DNA of 64,000 bases from a virus: the IMG/VR virus record IMGVR_UViG_3300046004_000818, positions 18,972-82,971 of that record. One strand, 5' to 3'. A program made the position numbers and the translations under genes. Shown here piece by piece: positions 57,318 to 64,000 of the stretch (position 1 is the first letter of the stretch; each line of letters opens with the position of its first letter). Below the pieces are notes generated by a model. It was not told the origin of the DNA and made no database searches. It saw only the letters and a list, made by a program, of their open reading frames with translations.

Positions 57318-57625
57318 TAAAAGTCCTCCGGTACAATAAAGCCAGCACCACGTACAAGGGCTATAGCTTCCTTTGGTAGGTCGTACAGCCCATCGTAGTC
57401 TACAAGGGTATTGCCCTCAAAGATGAGGCCTATTTGATAGACCTCATCGAGTGATGGTATATGCCACTCTATACAGTAGTGCACATCAGAGGCCGGGAAA
57501 GGCCAGCTTGTGCTTGTCTCACGATACAAGGTCATCGTCGATTGATGAGTGCCGATAGGCCGAAGTTCGTGCGAGTTGTCCACCAATGGCGCTGTGAAGG
57601 TGGATTCACCTATTTTGGTTAGCAC
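57317..57625 (-). CDS. Hypothetical protein, GTG start
   Basis: A 102-residue protein starting at GTG with GAGG seven bases upstream. It overlaps the upstream gene by seven bases. Segments include SDVHYCIEWHIPSLDEVYQI. Function unknown. Confidence 0.6.
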   Translation of the reverse strand: MLTKIGESTFTAPLVDNSHELRPIGTHQSTMTLYRETSTSWPFPASDVHYCIEWHIPSLDEVYQIGLIFEGNTLVDYDGLYDLPKEAIALVRGAGFIVPEDF

Positions 57626-57984
57626 GACTCTGCCTCTGCGACTAGCATCAGAAACGTCAGCATCTGTGTTCTAGACTCACCATCCGGGAAAAGAGGTAGG
57701 CTATCAACTACAGATAGGTACTTGTACGCTGAACTGAAGTCAAGGTATGAATCGTAGCCGTGGACCTTCCGTTCGATATGCTCCACTAGGTCATCGAACT
57801 CGCTATCCGTCAGTACACGCTCATAAGGTACGTACACCTTAGGGGGCTCAGGAGGCTCAGGTAGATCAAGCGTGTCTAGCCCTTTCAGGTAGGTGTTGTA
57901 GTAGGTGTTGTAGTAAGCTACCGCAATGATGGTAGCTATTACACAGACGATGAAAATCGCCAAGGGCAAGGGATAAACGGGCAT
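57619..57984 (-). CDS. Membrane-anchored protein
   Basis: The 121-residue protein has an N-terminal membrane anchor (LPLAIFIVCVIATIIAVAYY), a duplicated YNTYYNTY segment, a Pro-rich linker (LPEPPEPPKVYVP) and a helical C-terminus. AAAGGAG precedes the ATG. Function unknown. Confidence 0.62.
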   Translation of the reverse strand: MPVYPLPLAIFIVCVIATIIAVAYYNTYYNTYLKGLDTLDLPEPPEPPKVYVPYERVLTDSEFDDLVEHIERKVHGYDSYLDFSSAYKYLSVVDSLPLFPDGESRTQMLTFLMLVAEAESC

Positions 57985-58003
57985 TTCAGACTCCTTTGAA
58001 GGG

Positions 58004-58759
58004 TTAGGGTAGGGTAGGCTCAGTCGGGTCGATTGGAGGTGTCCAGCCCTCGTTGTGAAGGTCTGGGAAGTCTTCTGGGTTCAAGGGCTTCGCTACGAAT
58101 GGTTTTGAGGCCGGGGGAGCATAGGAAGCGGGTGCAGGGCCATTGCGAAGCCACGTGTTGTGGTCTCGCCAGTAGAGGTAGGCATACAGTTGACCACCTT
58201 CACGCCATTTTGTGCCTGAGCCTTTAGAGCAGGGGCTATAGGCGGTTTCTGTGGGGCTAAAGACGTGTTCGTCAAAGTAGGCGACTGCTTTAGTCGTCTG
58301 GTCATCAGACAGGTCGCCTATATCACAGTAGAAATCGAGCCATTGTGCTGGCACTTTCAAGGCGTAATGCCAGCCTGAGTCGGGTTCTGGGACTTTGTCC
58401 TCTTGTGCTGGCGCTGGTGTGAAGGGTAAGGCCAAGTCTGCCAGATAGAACTTGAATAGGCGACAGTCAGGTGGCACATCGTCTGTAGACTTCAAGACGA
58501 GAATCCTATCTTCATAGACAGCTAGGCGCGGTAGATGCACAAAGAGTTCTTGCGCTAGCTTTGTGTCCTTGGTGCCACACAGAGGGCACTTTACAGCATT
58601 GGCTCGTAGGGCTGTATTCCAGCATTCTCGCTGGGTACCGCAAGCATTACACTTGACGGTGATAAGTCGATTCTTGCCCTTGTACTTAGCAGGCAAGTCA
58701 GTGACAGTAAAGCCATTGAGGCTTGTCCCCGGAGGGATGGTAGTTTTGCGCCCTTTCAT
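58004..58759 (-). CDS. Zinc-ribbon protein of unknown function
   Basis: The 251-residue protein has a treble-clef or zinc-ribbon pattern at the N-terminus (VKCNACGTQRECWN and VKCPLCGTKDTK, residues about 35-66). A middle region and a Pro-rich C-terminal tail follow. The zinc part looks like those of phage HNH nucleases, but no HNH core is present. AAGGAAAGGA precedes the ATG. Confidence 0.62.
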   Translation of the reverse strand: MKGRKTTIPPGTSLNGFTVTDLPAKYKGKNRLITVKCNACGTQRECWNTALRANAVKCPLCGTKDTKLAQELFVHLPRLAVYEDRILVLKSTDDVPPDCRLFKFYLADLALPFTPAPAQEDKVPEPDSGWHYALKVPAQWLDFYCDIGDLSDDQTTKAVAYFDEHVFSPTETAYSPCSKGSGTKWREGGQLYAYLYWRDHNTWLRNGPAPASYAPPASKPFVAKPLNPEDFPDLHNEGWTPPIDPTEPTLP

Positions 58760-58940
58760 GGGATTCCTTTCCTTACGGATAAAAAGACTTTATTATATAC
58801 TGGGTTGAGGGGGGTAGGGGTCTCGTAGGAGAAAATTTCATTCAAGGCGAAGGCCTCTGAAAACAAAATAGCCCACACGTAGCTCAAATTTTTATATGTA
58901 TATCTGATTAAGGACATATATATAAGTAATAGGGTCAAAT
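58760..58940. other. A/T-rich gap, possible promoter region
   Basis: A minus-strand TATAAT occurs at 58792-58797 without a convincing -35. A 53-codon open frame (start 58917) covers the gap and overlaps the next ATG but lacks a ribosome site, so I do not call a gene. Confidence 0.35.
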
Positions 58941-59189
58941 CTAGTAGTTTCGGCCTACATTTAGACGCACTCGGAACCCTCTTGGATCGACTTTGCTAAC
59001 GCTGTAGCTGTATACGCGACAGCCACAGCAGTCGTGGTCGTGTGTGCAGTGAGAAGAGAATTTTTCTCTCAGTGCGTCATAGACTGCGCTGATAGGTGTG
59101 TTTCTTGGTGTGCTGACCTTGAAAGTCATCTTGCACACCTCATCAAAGCCATACAGCGTAGTTACTTTTGGGTTCAAAAATTTCAGCAT
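58941..59189 (-). CDS. Histidine/cysteine-containing small protein
   Basis: Start 59189 follows AAGGAG. The 82-residue product has HCTHDHDCCGCRVYSYSV, a cluster of His and Cys that may bind metal, in a beta-rich context. Function unknown. Confidence 0.6.
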   Translation of the reverse strand: MLKFLNPKVTTLYGFDEVCKMTFKVSTPRNTPISAVYDALREKFSSHCTHDHDCCGCRVYSYSVSKVDPRGFRVRLNVGRNY

Positions 59190-59210
59190 AATTTTCTCCT
59201 TGAAGATGCG

Positions 59211-59244
59211 CTTAAGCAAGAGGTTTTAAGGCCTCTTGCTTAAG
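59211..59244. terminator. 13-bp perfect hairpin
   Basis: CTTAAGCAAGAGG and CCTCTTGCTTAAG around an 8-base loop, between two leftward genes. There is no U-tract on either side. Confidence 0.55.
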
Positions 59245-59246
59245 GG

Positions 59247-59462
59247 TTATACTTCCCAAGGCTTGATCTGCATAGACCGCCAAGGTGTACGTGGGGCCTT
59301 GTATCCGCTATCGTTATTGACGATGTTGTTCAGGATTTTGGTGGCCTTGATTAACTGGCGCTCGTAGTGCTTCTTGAGAGCAGGTTGGCCCTCTTTGTTG
59401 AAAAGCTTTTGCAGGTCTTTGACCTGTGCCTGTGCCTCTTGGCGGCTGATGCAGATAGTCAT
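59247..59462 (-). CDS. Hypothetical helical protein
   Basis: The start at 59462 follows GGAG by eight bases and overlaps the upstream stop. The 71-residue product is helical (REAQAQVKDLQKLFNKEGQP). The H1-like protein has a related start (MTITTQQAEALL versus MTICISRQEAQAQV). Confidence 0.6.
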   Translation of the reverse strand: MTICISRQEAQAQVKDLQKLFNKEGQPALKKHYERQLIKATKILNNIVNNDSGYKAPRTPWRSMQIKPWEV

Positions 59463-59605
59463 TTGCAAAGCTCCTTGCGACGGGCTGCAATAGCTGCTTG
59501 CATGGATGCCTTTGGGTCAATGGCGCGAGGTAGTGTAGGCTTTACCATGCCACTCTTGATAAGGTTGTTGAGGACTGCACGATCATTCTTGTTTACGTTT
59601 GCCAT
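59459..59605 (-). CDS. 48-residue protein
   Basis: MANVNKNDRAVLNNLIKSGM, ending in a basic helix. AGGAG precedes the ATG and its stop overlaps the next start. Function unknown. Confidence 0.6.
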   Translation of the reverse strand: MANVNKNDRAVLNNLIKSGMVKPTLPRAIDPKASMQAAIAARRKELCK

Positions 59606-59618
59606 TTTTTAGCTCCTA

Positions 59619-60002
59619 TTAAACTTTCTGTGTACCGATTTCGTCGCAAATGTCTTTTGCCTCTTTGAGGCGTAGCCCATGCTGTTCTTTGAGGAACTTG
59701 ATTGCCGTGACCTTGAGAGGCACTGGCTGGCGGTAGAGGCTGTTAATGATGCTCCACTCTGCCTCTGTAATCTGCAAATACGCTTTTGCGCTCCAGCTTA
59801 CGCTGTAGGTGTATGGATGGTCAGGCATAGCTACCATTGCCAGCACTACCTCTTTGGCCTCCCAAGGTGTCAGGTCGTGCTGGCTCAGGATCAAATCTCT
59901 TGCCAGTTCTGGGTTGTCCTCGCAGAGGGCTTTGGCAATGTTGTAGGTCAGGCTTGACAGCCTAATTTCTCCGAGACTCTTCTCATATATGAACGTACGC
60001 AT
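59619..60002 (-). CDS. Protein with ribosomal L7/L12 C-terminal-like domain
   Basis: The last 35 residues of this 127-residue protein (VPLKVTAIKFLKEQHGLRLK, then EAKDICDEI) follow the helix-loop-helix pattern of the L7/L12 C-terminal domain, which recruits translation factors. The N-terminal half is helical with SLTYNIAKALCEDNPELA. Phages carry such L7/L12-like fragments, but their role is not known to me. Confidence 0.62.
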   Translation of the reverse strand: MRTFIYEKSLGEIRLSSLTYNIAKALCEDNPELARDLILSQHDLTPWEAKEVVLAMVAMPDHPYTYSVSWSAKAYLQITEAEWSIINSLYRQPVPLKVTAIKFLKEQHGLRLKEAKDICDEIGTQKV

Positions 60003-60020
60003 GGATAACCTTTCAAAGCA

Positions 60021-60046
60021 AACAGCCCACGGGATTGTGGGCTGTT
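60021..60046 (-). terminator. Hairpin terminator before the L7/L12-like gene
   Basis: AACAGCCCAC and GTGGGCTGTT form a 10-bp stem with a 6-base loop. On the minus strand TTTGCTTTG follows. It lies right in front of the next ribosome site, so it may attenuate that gene. The 82-base gap upstream (60047-60128) holds only a CCTAG/CTAGG hairpin. Confidence 0.65.
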
Positions 60047-60128
60047 AGGTTTGAAACCTAGGTGTTTAGATCTAGGTCTTTATTTTTAGAAAATCGCTGG
60101 AAATTTTCAGGAGTTAACCTGTCCCCAA

Positions 60129-60215
60129 TTATTTTCTGAACCAGAACCGCACGAAGTCGGTCCAGATGTTGCGCTTCTCTTCGTATGGGTAGCCGTAGTC
60201 GTTGTACTTGACCAT
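60129..60215 (-). CDS. 28-residue ORF
   Basis: MVKYNDYGYPYEEKRNIWTD plus a basic end. GAGGA lies eight bases before the ATG, which is directly after the upstream stop. Confidence 0.5.
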   Translation of the reverse strand: MVKYNDYGYPYEEKRNIWTDFVRFWFRK

Positions 60216-60216
60216 G

Positions 60217-60387
60217 TTAGAAGTCCTCGCTTGTAGCCAATAACCCGATAACAATGGACAGAACTATGCCTATACAAGCCATAGTGATTTGTGGGACTGT
60301 AGTAGCCAGCACAAGAAGCTGGATAAGACACACGCCAAGGCCCATTAAAGCGCCTAGCATTGCGAAGAACCTTGCTACTGCTTTCAT
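60217..60387 (-). CDS. Small membrane protein
   Basis: The start at 60387 is preferred. The 56-residue product has two hydrophobic segments (FFAMLGALMGLGVCLIQLLV and ITMACIGIVLSIVIGLLA). Function unknown. Confidence 0.58.
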   Translation of the reverse strand: MKAVARFFAMLGALMGLGVCLIQLLVLATTVPQITMACIGIVLSIVIGLLATSEDF

Positions 60388-60668
60388 TTCATGCCTGCCA
60401 TTCTCAGCCACTTGGCTGCTGCATCATTTCCGCATATACCGTCATAAACCATGTTCTGATCTATGCCTGCCTGTGTAATGGTCAGACCATCTACCTCAAG
60501 CTCGTCATCCACATCATCAAAGTCCACACCTTCACAGGTGTTGATGTTGTGCAGGTGCTGAAGCTCTGCGAGGATTGCTGTGGGCAGCAACTCTGCTTGA
60601 TAAGCCAAAGGTTCTGCTGTGTTCTTGAACGACAGCTTACGCTCATGGGGAATGTGAACTACTGGCAC
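60384..60668 (-). CDS. Hypothetical protein, GTG start
   Basis: GTG start with AAAGG upstream (TTGAAAGGTAT leader, a recurring element of this region). The 94-residue product is acidic in the middle (GVDFDDVDDELEVDG). Function unknown. Confidence 0.6.
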   Translation of the reverse strand: MPVVHIPHERKLSFKNTAEPLAYQAELLPTAILAELQHLHNINTCEGVDFDDVDDELEVDGLTITQAGIDQNMVYDGICGNDAAAKWLRMAGMK

Positions 60669-60872
60669 AATATACCTTTCAAAAATGCCTGTTGGAAGCA
60701 GTCAGGCTCTGCCTATGTGTGATGTGATGGTCGGCGCGTTGGGTTTCCGGTGTAACCTTAGCCTTGATTTCCGGTGCGATCTTGATCTTACATATAACCG
60801 TCCACTTTGTTATATGCGCTATAGGAGGTTGTTAGTCCTATAGGACAGGCTCTGAGGCCTGTGCTATAAGTT
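60669..60872. other. 204-base gap with repeat-related elements
   Basis: Holds one inverted copy of the 14-base minisatellite unit (60698-60711) and an ACAGGC/GCCTGT hairpin (60845-60862) that matches the hairpin in the 72-bp tandem repeat. No open frame of note. Confidence 0.6.
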
Positions 60873-61094
60873 CTAGTAGTGCCCGTCACGCATGACTAGA
60901 GGGTCAAGGCTGTACACGAAACCGTTAGGGCTTGAACTACCTACAGAACTGCCTGCAGGAAGGAAGCAAGTGGCGTCTATGCTTGCGTGATTCTCTTGGA
61001 GAAAATCAAATCTAAGACTATTCTTCACATTGACTGTGCCTGTATGTGAACCGGGCACAGTGATTAACGTCTTGCCATTTGTGAGTAGTTTCAT
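60873..61094 (-). CDS. Hypothetical protein
   Basis: The ATG at 61094 follows GAGG. The 73-residue product (SLRFDFLQENHASIDATCFL, then a Ser/Gly stretch) is beta-rich. The start overlaps the stop of a GTG-initiated gene. Confidence 0.6.
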   Translation of the reverse strand: MKLLTNGKTLITVPGSHTGTVNVKNSLRFDFLQENHASIDATCFLPAGSSVGSSSPNGFVYSLDPLVMRDGHY

Positions 61095-61225
61095 GCTGCA
61101 CCTCGCGCCATGTAGGTGACGACAGCTTTTGCGTCCATTGCAAAGGCGCAGAATTGCGCCCATGTGAGAGGCTTGAAGCCTTCGATGCTGGCATTGACAC
61201 AATGCCTTGCGAATAAGTATTCCAC
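61091..61225 (-). CDS. 44-residue protein, GTG start
   Basis: GTG with AAAGG six bases upstream. The product begins MEYLFARHCVNASIEGFKPL. Its stop overlaps the next ATG. Function unknown. Confidence 0.55.
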   Translation of the reverse strand: MEYLFARHCVNASIEGFKPLTWAQFCAFAMDAKAVVTYMARGAA

Positions 61226-61274
61226 GATATACCTTTCAAAATCTAGGGGTCTGCCTAGTCAGTCTGTGTGAGTA

Positions 61275-61418
61275 CACAAAGGACAGGCTCTAGGCCTGTG
61301 CTTTAGATACTACAAGGAAGGGTCTGCAAGCCTTTCCAAGCGTCCCCACAAAGGACAGGCTCTAGGCCTGTGCTTTAGATACTACAAGGAAGGGCCTGCA
61401 AGCCTCTCCAAGCGTCCC
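61275..61418. repeat. Tandem 72-bp duplication
   Basis: Two adjacent 72-base copies differ at only two positions, both in a GGAAGGG/CCTTTCC hairpin where the changes keep the pairing. Each copy contains an ACAGGC/GCCTGT hairpin and the 3' end of the 61-residue gene, so copy one is a remnant of that gene's tail. The changed positions are transitions. Confidence 0.92.
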
Positions 61419-61567
61419 CACTTGAATACTACGTGCTGCACCTCTCGCCCTTCCTTGAGGGCCTCAGAGACAGCTTTAAGCCCTTGCATATAAGCTGCAT
61501 TCAGGGCCTGTTCAGTCAGGCTCAGGCTTGGAATCTGACGCTCCAAGAACGTGCACTGATAAGCCAT
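61382..61567 (-). CDS. Hypothetical protein
   Basis: A 61-residue protein (LTEQALNAAYMQGLKAVSEA) ending in KWGRLERLAGPSL, inside the second copy of the 72-bp repeat. It starts two bases past the upstream stop. Confidence 0.58.
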   Translation of the reverse strand: MAYQCTFLERQIPSLSLTEQALNAAYMQGLKAVSEALKEGREVQHVVFKWGRLERLAGPSL

Positions 61568-61568
61568 A

Positions 61569-61754
61569 CTAGACTGCACGTATCTCTACGATACCGTTCC
61601 GCAAGTCTCTGTCTGTGACCACATATTTGTGATCTTTGAGCAGCGTTCTTACTGCTTGCTCATTCTCAGGCAGCATACTCAGATGAACCCGGACATTTCT
61701 GACAAAGTTAATATCAGTGCACAGAGTTGTTAAGAGAATATTTAGAGTGTGCAT
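61569..61754 (-). CDS. Hypothetical protein
   Basis: A 61-residue protein (NVRVHLSMLPENEQAVRTLL). AAGG lies seven bases before the ATG. Function unknown. Confidence 0.58.
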   Translation of the reverse strand: MHTLNILLTTLCTDINFVRNVRVHLSMLPENEQAVRTLLKDHKYVVTDRDLRNGIVEIRAV

Positions 61755-61763
61755 ATGTTCACC

Positions 61764-62018
61764 TTAACAGATATACACGTTCAACTTACCCGGATTCTCC
61801 CACTCGCAGAATAAGCCCTTGCTTGTCAAGGTATCGTCGATCTTGGGGCTTACACCAAAGATTCCCCAAGATTGGCAGTAGTACTCTGCCCATGTCTCTT
61901 GGTCGTTTTCTTCAGCACTGATGCTGAAGTTTCCATAAGCTGTGTTGTTGTCATTGACAAACACCGGGCAACCCATTTTTTTCAGCGCATTAAACGCTGC
62001 TACATATACCTTCTTCAT
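61764..62018 (-). CDS. Hypothetical protein
   Basis: An 84-residue protein (YVAAFNALKKMGCPVFVNDN, later QETWAEYYCQSWGIFG). It begins with the TTGAAAGGTAT ribosome site and is the first gene after the structured leader. Confidence 0.62.
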   Translation of the reverse strand: MKKVYVAAFNALKKMGCPVFVNDNNTAYGNFSISAEENDQETWAEYYCQSWGIFGVSPKIDDTLTSKGLFCEWENPGKLNVYIC

Positions 62019-62044
62019 ACAATACCTTTCAAGTTAAACTACTA

Positions 62045-62321
62045 CCACAAAGTAAAGCCCTGACTAGCAGGGCTTCTGGCTTTGTGGCCTGAACTAGGTT
62101 CAAGCCAACTCGGTCTGTCTATCTATCCGTTAGCTGCGCTGACCATTGAAGCGCGTTTAGTCGGTTCACTTTGCCACGCCAACCATTGAGGCGTACTTAC
62201 TACAACCAGTGCAGTAGAAGGGACTCACAGCGAATCCCCTAATGACTTCCATCAAGCTGTCATTAAACTTGTCTCTTACTCTACCCAGAGACTTGATTTA
62301 TCCGTTACACGCCACGGATAA
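62045..62321. ncRNA. Candidate structured non-coding RNA or leader: an array of hairpins
   Basis: Consecutive stems are: CCACAAAG/CTTTGTGG (62045-62087) enclosing AAGCCCTG/CAGGGCTT, TGAAC/GTTCA (62090-62102), GCGCT/AGCGC (62136-62154), ACGCC/GGCGT (62176-62194), TAATGAC/GTCATTA (62240-62265), GTCTCT/AGAGAC (62271-62292) and TTATCCGT/ACGGATAA (62298-62321). The third and fourth share the loop RACCATTGA, lie 40 bases apart and have different but complementary stems. No open frame crosses the region. It could be a 5' leader or an independent RNA. I cannot tell the strand. Confidence 0.5.
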
Positions 62322-62615
62322 CACGGCGTTACATACTTGTCAGGTATGGTTTATCGTATGGTTAACGTATCTCCCATTTAGACTATGCGAGACTGTCTGA
62401 ATCTATAAAGTAAGCGGTTAAGCAAACTATTTTAGAGACAGGTTATCCCCTAGCGGTCGTCAATACGTCCCATTGTGATAAACAACATCATTGATTACTT
62501 ATCTAGTACGGGACTTGGGAGAACTGCCACTGTCAACCCAAGGATCATAAATAATCGCTGATTTCTACTATTCTTTAGACTGAGTTTGTCCCTATACCCT
62601 ATATTGTAGGGTTCT
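62322..62615. other. Non-coding gap
   Basis: No usable open frame. It has a near-tandem TATGGTT repeat (62345-62367) and an ACCCTA/TAGGGT hairpin just before the 14-base array. A minus-strand TTGACA (62531-62536) has no -10 partner. Confidence 0.5.
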
Positions 62616-62719
62616 AGAGCCTGACTGCCAGAGCCTGACTGCCAGAGCCTGACTGCCAGAGCCTGACTGCCAGAGCCTGACTGCCAGAGCCTGACTGCCA
62701 GAGCCTGACTGCCAGAGCC
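62616..62719. repeat. 14-base minisatellite, seven copies plus six bases
   Basis: AGAGCCTGACTGCC is repeated perfectly. Open frames through it are artefacts of the repeat. One more copy lies reversed at 60698-60711. Confidence 0.95.
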
Positions 62720-62808
62720 AAAATCAATCACCAAACCTGACCTACGTTTAGACCAAAGCAAAGCCAAAGCAGAAGCAAAGACTAAGCAAAGATCAAACCC
62801 TGCCGGGA

Positions 62809-62878
62809 AATGCTGTAATCAGCATTATTGAAAGCATACAGTCTAATCCTGACTAAGCAGGATTAGGGTTTATGCTTT
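62809..62878 (-). terminator. Two hairpins after the Ala/Lys/Glu-repeat gene
   Basis: AAAGCATA and TATGCTTT (62831-62878) enclose CTAATCCTG/CAGGATTAG. The minus-strand order then reaches AATGCTG/CAGCATT (62809-62826). The first hairpin overlaps the stop codon. T-tracts are weak. Confidence 0.65.
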
Positions 62879-63623
62879 AAGCTGTGACAGACTCCAAAGT
62901 GACTAACAAAGCTTTGGCGGCTTCGGCGGCTTCGCCCATTCCGCTTGCGTCAATTTGCAACATTTTGATTTTGTGGGCGGCTTCGGCTTTGGCTTCGGCT
63001 TCGGCTTTGGCTTCGGCTTTGGCTTTGGCTTTGGCTTCGGCTTTGGCTTTGGCTTTGGCTTCGGTTATAGCCGCTTGGATACTGTCCAGTTGGGCAGTAT
63101 CCAGCATTCCGGCCTCGATCAAGTCATTGAAAGCCGCAACAAACTCCAAAGCTGTAAACGGGCGTACAGTATTGCGGGGAACCAGATCGAGCCGCAATAC
63201 TTCGGCTTCAAATTCAGCCTTGGCCTTGGCTTCGGCCTTGGCCTTGGCTTCGGTTTTCTTTTCTTCGGATTGTGGGACTTTCACTCCCAAGGGTGCCACA
63301 GATTCGGCGAAGCTTGTTTCAGCTTTGCTGATAACGTCAAGCCAATATGCTAAATCCTCTGCCGGTTGATCGTCAAACCCGACACCCTTTGGCGCCAAAT
63401 AGCCGACCTTGATATGATCCGTAGCCGCGCTGATAGCCGCTAATATGACCTTACCCTTGGCAGTCTTGCCACAATTCAGTACGGCATTGTTTAATCCAGT
63501 CCGGTTATTTGACCGAATAAACATTGTGAAAGCTTCGCTGAATGACTCATTCAGCAAAGCTTTAGAAGCTTCATTGTTACCGACGACAGATGCGACGACA
63601 GATGCAAAATTGATTTTAGCCAT
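62877..63623 (-). CDS. Protein with two Ala/Lys/Glu repeat segments
   Basis: The 248-residue protein has a normal alpha/beta N-terminal domain (residues 1-120), a charged helix (TEAKAKAEAKAKAEFEAE), a second compact part (FTALEFVAAFNDLIEAG) and a longer helix of alternating Ala with Lys or Glu (residues about 187-218). Such segments form single charged alpha-helices. It is the first gene of the leftward block here, has its own promoter and attenuator-like hairpin, and may be an early linker or DNA-associated protein. Function unknown. Confidence 0.75.
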   Translation of the reverse strand: MAKINFASVVASVVGNNEASKALLNESFSEAFTMFIRSNNRTGLNNAVLNCGKTAKGKVILAAISAATDHIKVGYLAPKGVGFDDQPAEDLAYWLDVISKAETSFAESVAPLGVKVPQSEEKKTEAKAKAEAKAKAEFEAEVLRLDLVPRNTVRPFTALEFVAAFNDLIEAGMLDTAQLDSIQAAITEAKAKAKAEAKAKAKAEAKAEAEAKAEAAHKIKMLQIDASGMGEAAEAAKALLVTLESVTA

Positions 63624-63637
63624 GCTGTTTCTACCTT

Positions 63638-63662
63638 AAAAAATCACCCTATAAACCGGGTG
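63638..63662 (-). terminator. Attenuator-like hairpin in the leader
   Basis: On the minus strand CACCC-GGTTTATA-GGGTG is followed by ATTTTTT and then directly by the ribosome site. It lies downstream of the promoter, so it could attenuate transcription. Confidence 0.6.
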
Positions 63663-63708
63663 TCGTTTCGGCGCCTAGTTTGGCGTCTATGCTTTTCGGC
63701 ATGGCTTG

Positions 63709-63737
63709 ATTCTAGGTTACAAATTACCATTACTCAA
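63709..63737 (-). promoter_or_regulatory. Sigma70-like promoter for the first leftward gene
   Basis: TTGAGT and TAGAAT on the minus strand are 17 bases apart (four and five of six matches). Confidence 0.55.
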
Positions 63738-63785
63738 ATATACATTTCAATTGACTATGCAAGACCAATAGGCAAAGCCTATTGT

Positions 63786-64000
<215 letters not shown>

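Noticed and set aside
58756-58917. 53-codon leftward ORF in the A/T-rich gap
   Set aside because: It lacks a ribosome site and its composition looks like translated non-coding DNA, despite an ATGA overlap.
61018-61239. 73-codon leftward frame starting at TTG
   Set aside because: Its start lies in the ribosome site of the GTG-initiated 44-residue gene and its frame shadows two real genes.
62495-62767. 90-codon frame over the 14-base repeats
   Set aside because: A 14-base period gives a repeating 14-residue pattern in any open frame. There is no ribosome site.
62955-63369. Two rightward frames over the Ala/Lys/Glu gene
   Set aside because: They are antisense to GCx-rich repeats. The Gly-Phe repeats are shadows of Ala-Lys codons.

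Overview
The window is a large piece of a tailed double-stranded DNA phage (class Caudoviricetes) with siphovirus-type tail genes. There are no ribosomal RNA or host metabolic operons, genes are packed with 1-4 base overlaps, and structural, lysis, replication and nucleotide-metabolism modules dominate. A nested Rz/Rz1-type spanin pair with a lipobox implies a Gram-negative host. I cannot name the host or a close relative from sequence alone. The head genes (terminase, portal, capsid) are not in the window and probably lie to the left.

Layout. Bases 1-67 hold the start of a leftward gene that leaves the window. From 193 to about 21.5 kb everything reads rightward: head-tail connector and tail completion proteins, tail tube protein, a G/GT-type chaperone pair joined by a -1 frameshift, a 2203-residue tape measure protein with a 22-residue repeat array, distal tail proteins, a 1387-residue central tip protein, a fibre, a glycine-rich probable adhesin, a probable fibre-assembly protein, and a lysis cassette (NlpC/P60-like hydrolase, small membrane proteins, a DUF5675 protein and the spanins). 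From 21.5 to 63.6 kb everything reads leftward and converges on the late genes. The leftward block can be split into a recombination group (SbcC/SbcD-like pair, RecU-like resolvase, a P-loop protein, a helix-turn-helix protein), thyX, a full three-domain DNA polymerase I, nucleotide-pool genes (a probable dATP/dGTP diphosphohydrolase, dUTPase), an ExoX-like nuclease, a DUF2815 single-strand binding protein, a primase-helicase, an SNF2 helicase and an ATP-dependent ligase. Upstream of these lie more than 50 small, mostly unrecognised early genes, many under 60 codons, with a metallopeptidase, a 696-residue unknown protein, a histone H1-like protein, two HNH endonucleases and one CAU-anticodon tRNA.

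The right end is unusual. It has an 860-base non-coding stretch made of consecutive hairpins, a 14-base minisatellite, a gene for an Ala/Lys/Glu-repeat protein with its own promoter and attenuator-like hairpin, then 10-base and 7-base minisatellites that run off the window.

How it fits together: leftward early transcripts supply nucleotides, DNA synthesis and recombination, while rightward late transcripts build the tail and lyse the cell. Good sigma70-like promoters are few (22-49, 26186-26215, 44177-44206, 63709-63737). Many gene junctions instead carry perfect hairpins, some without a U-tract. The observations I would check first are the 118-base inverted repeat in the primase leader (36671-36788), the hairpin array with a co-varying pair at 62136-62194, the promoter-operator after thyX, the split regulator next to the tRNA, and the H1-like protein.
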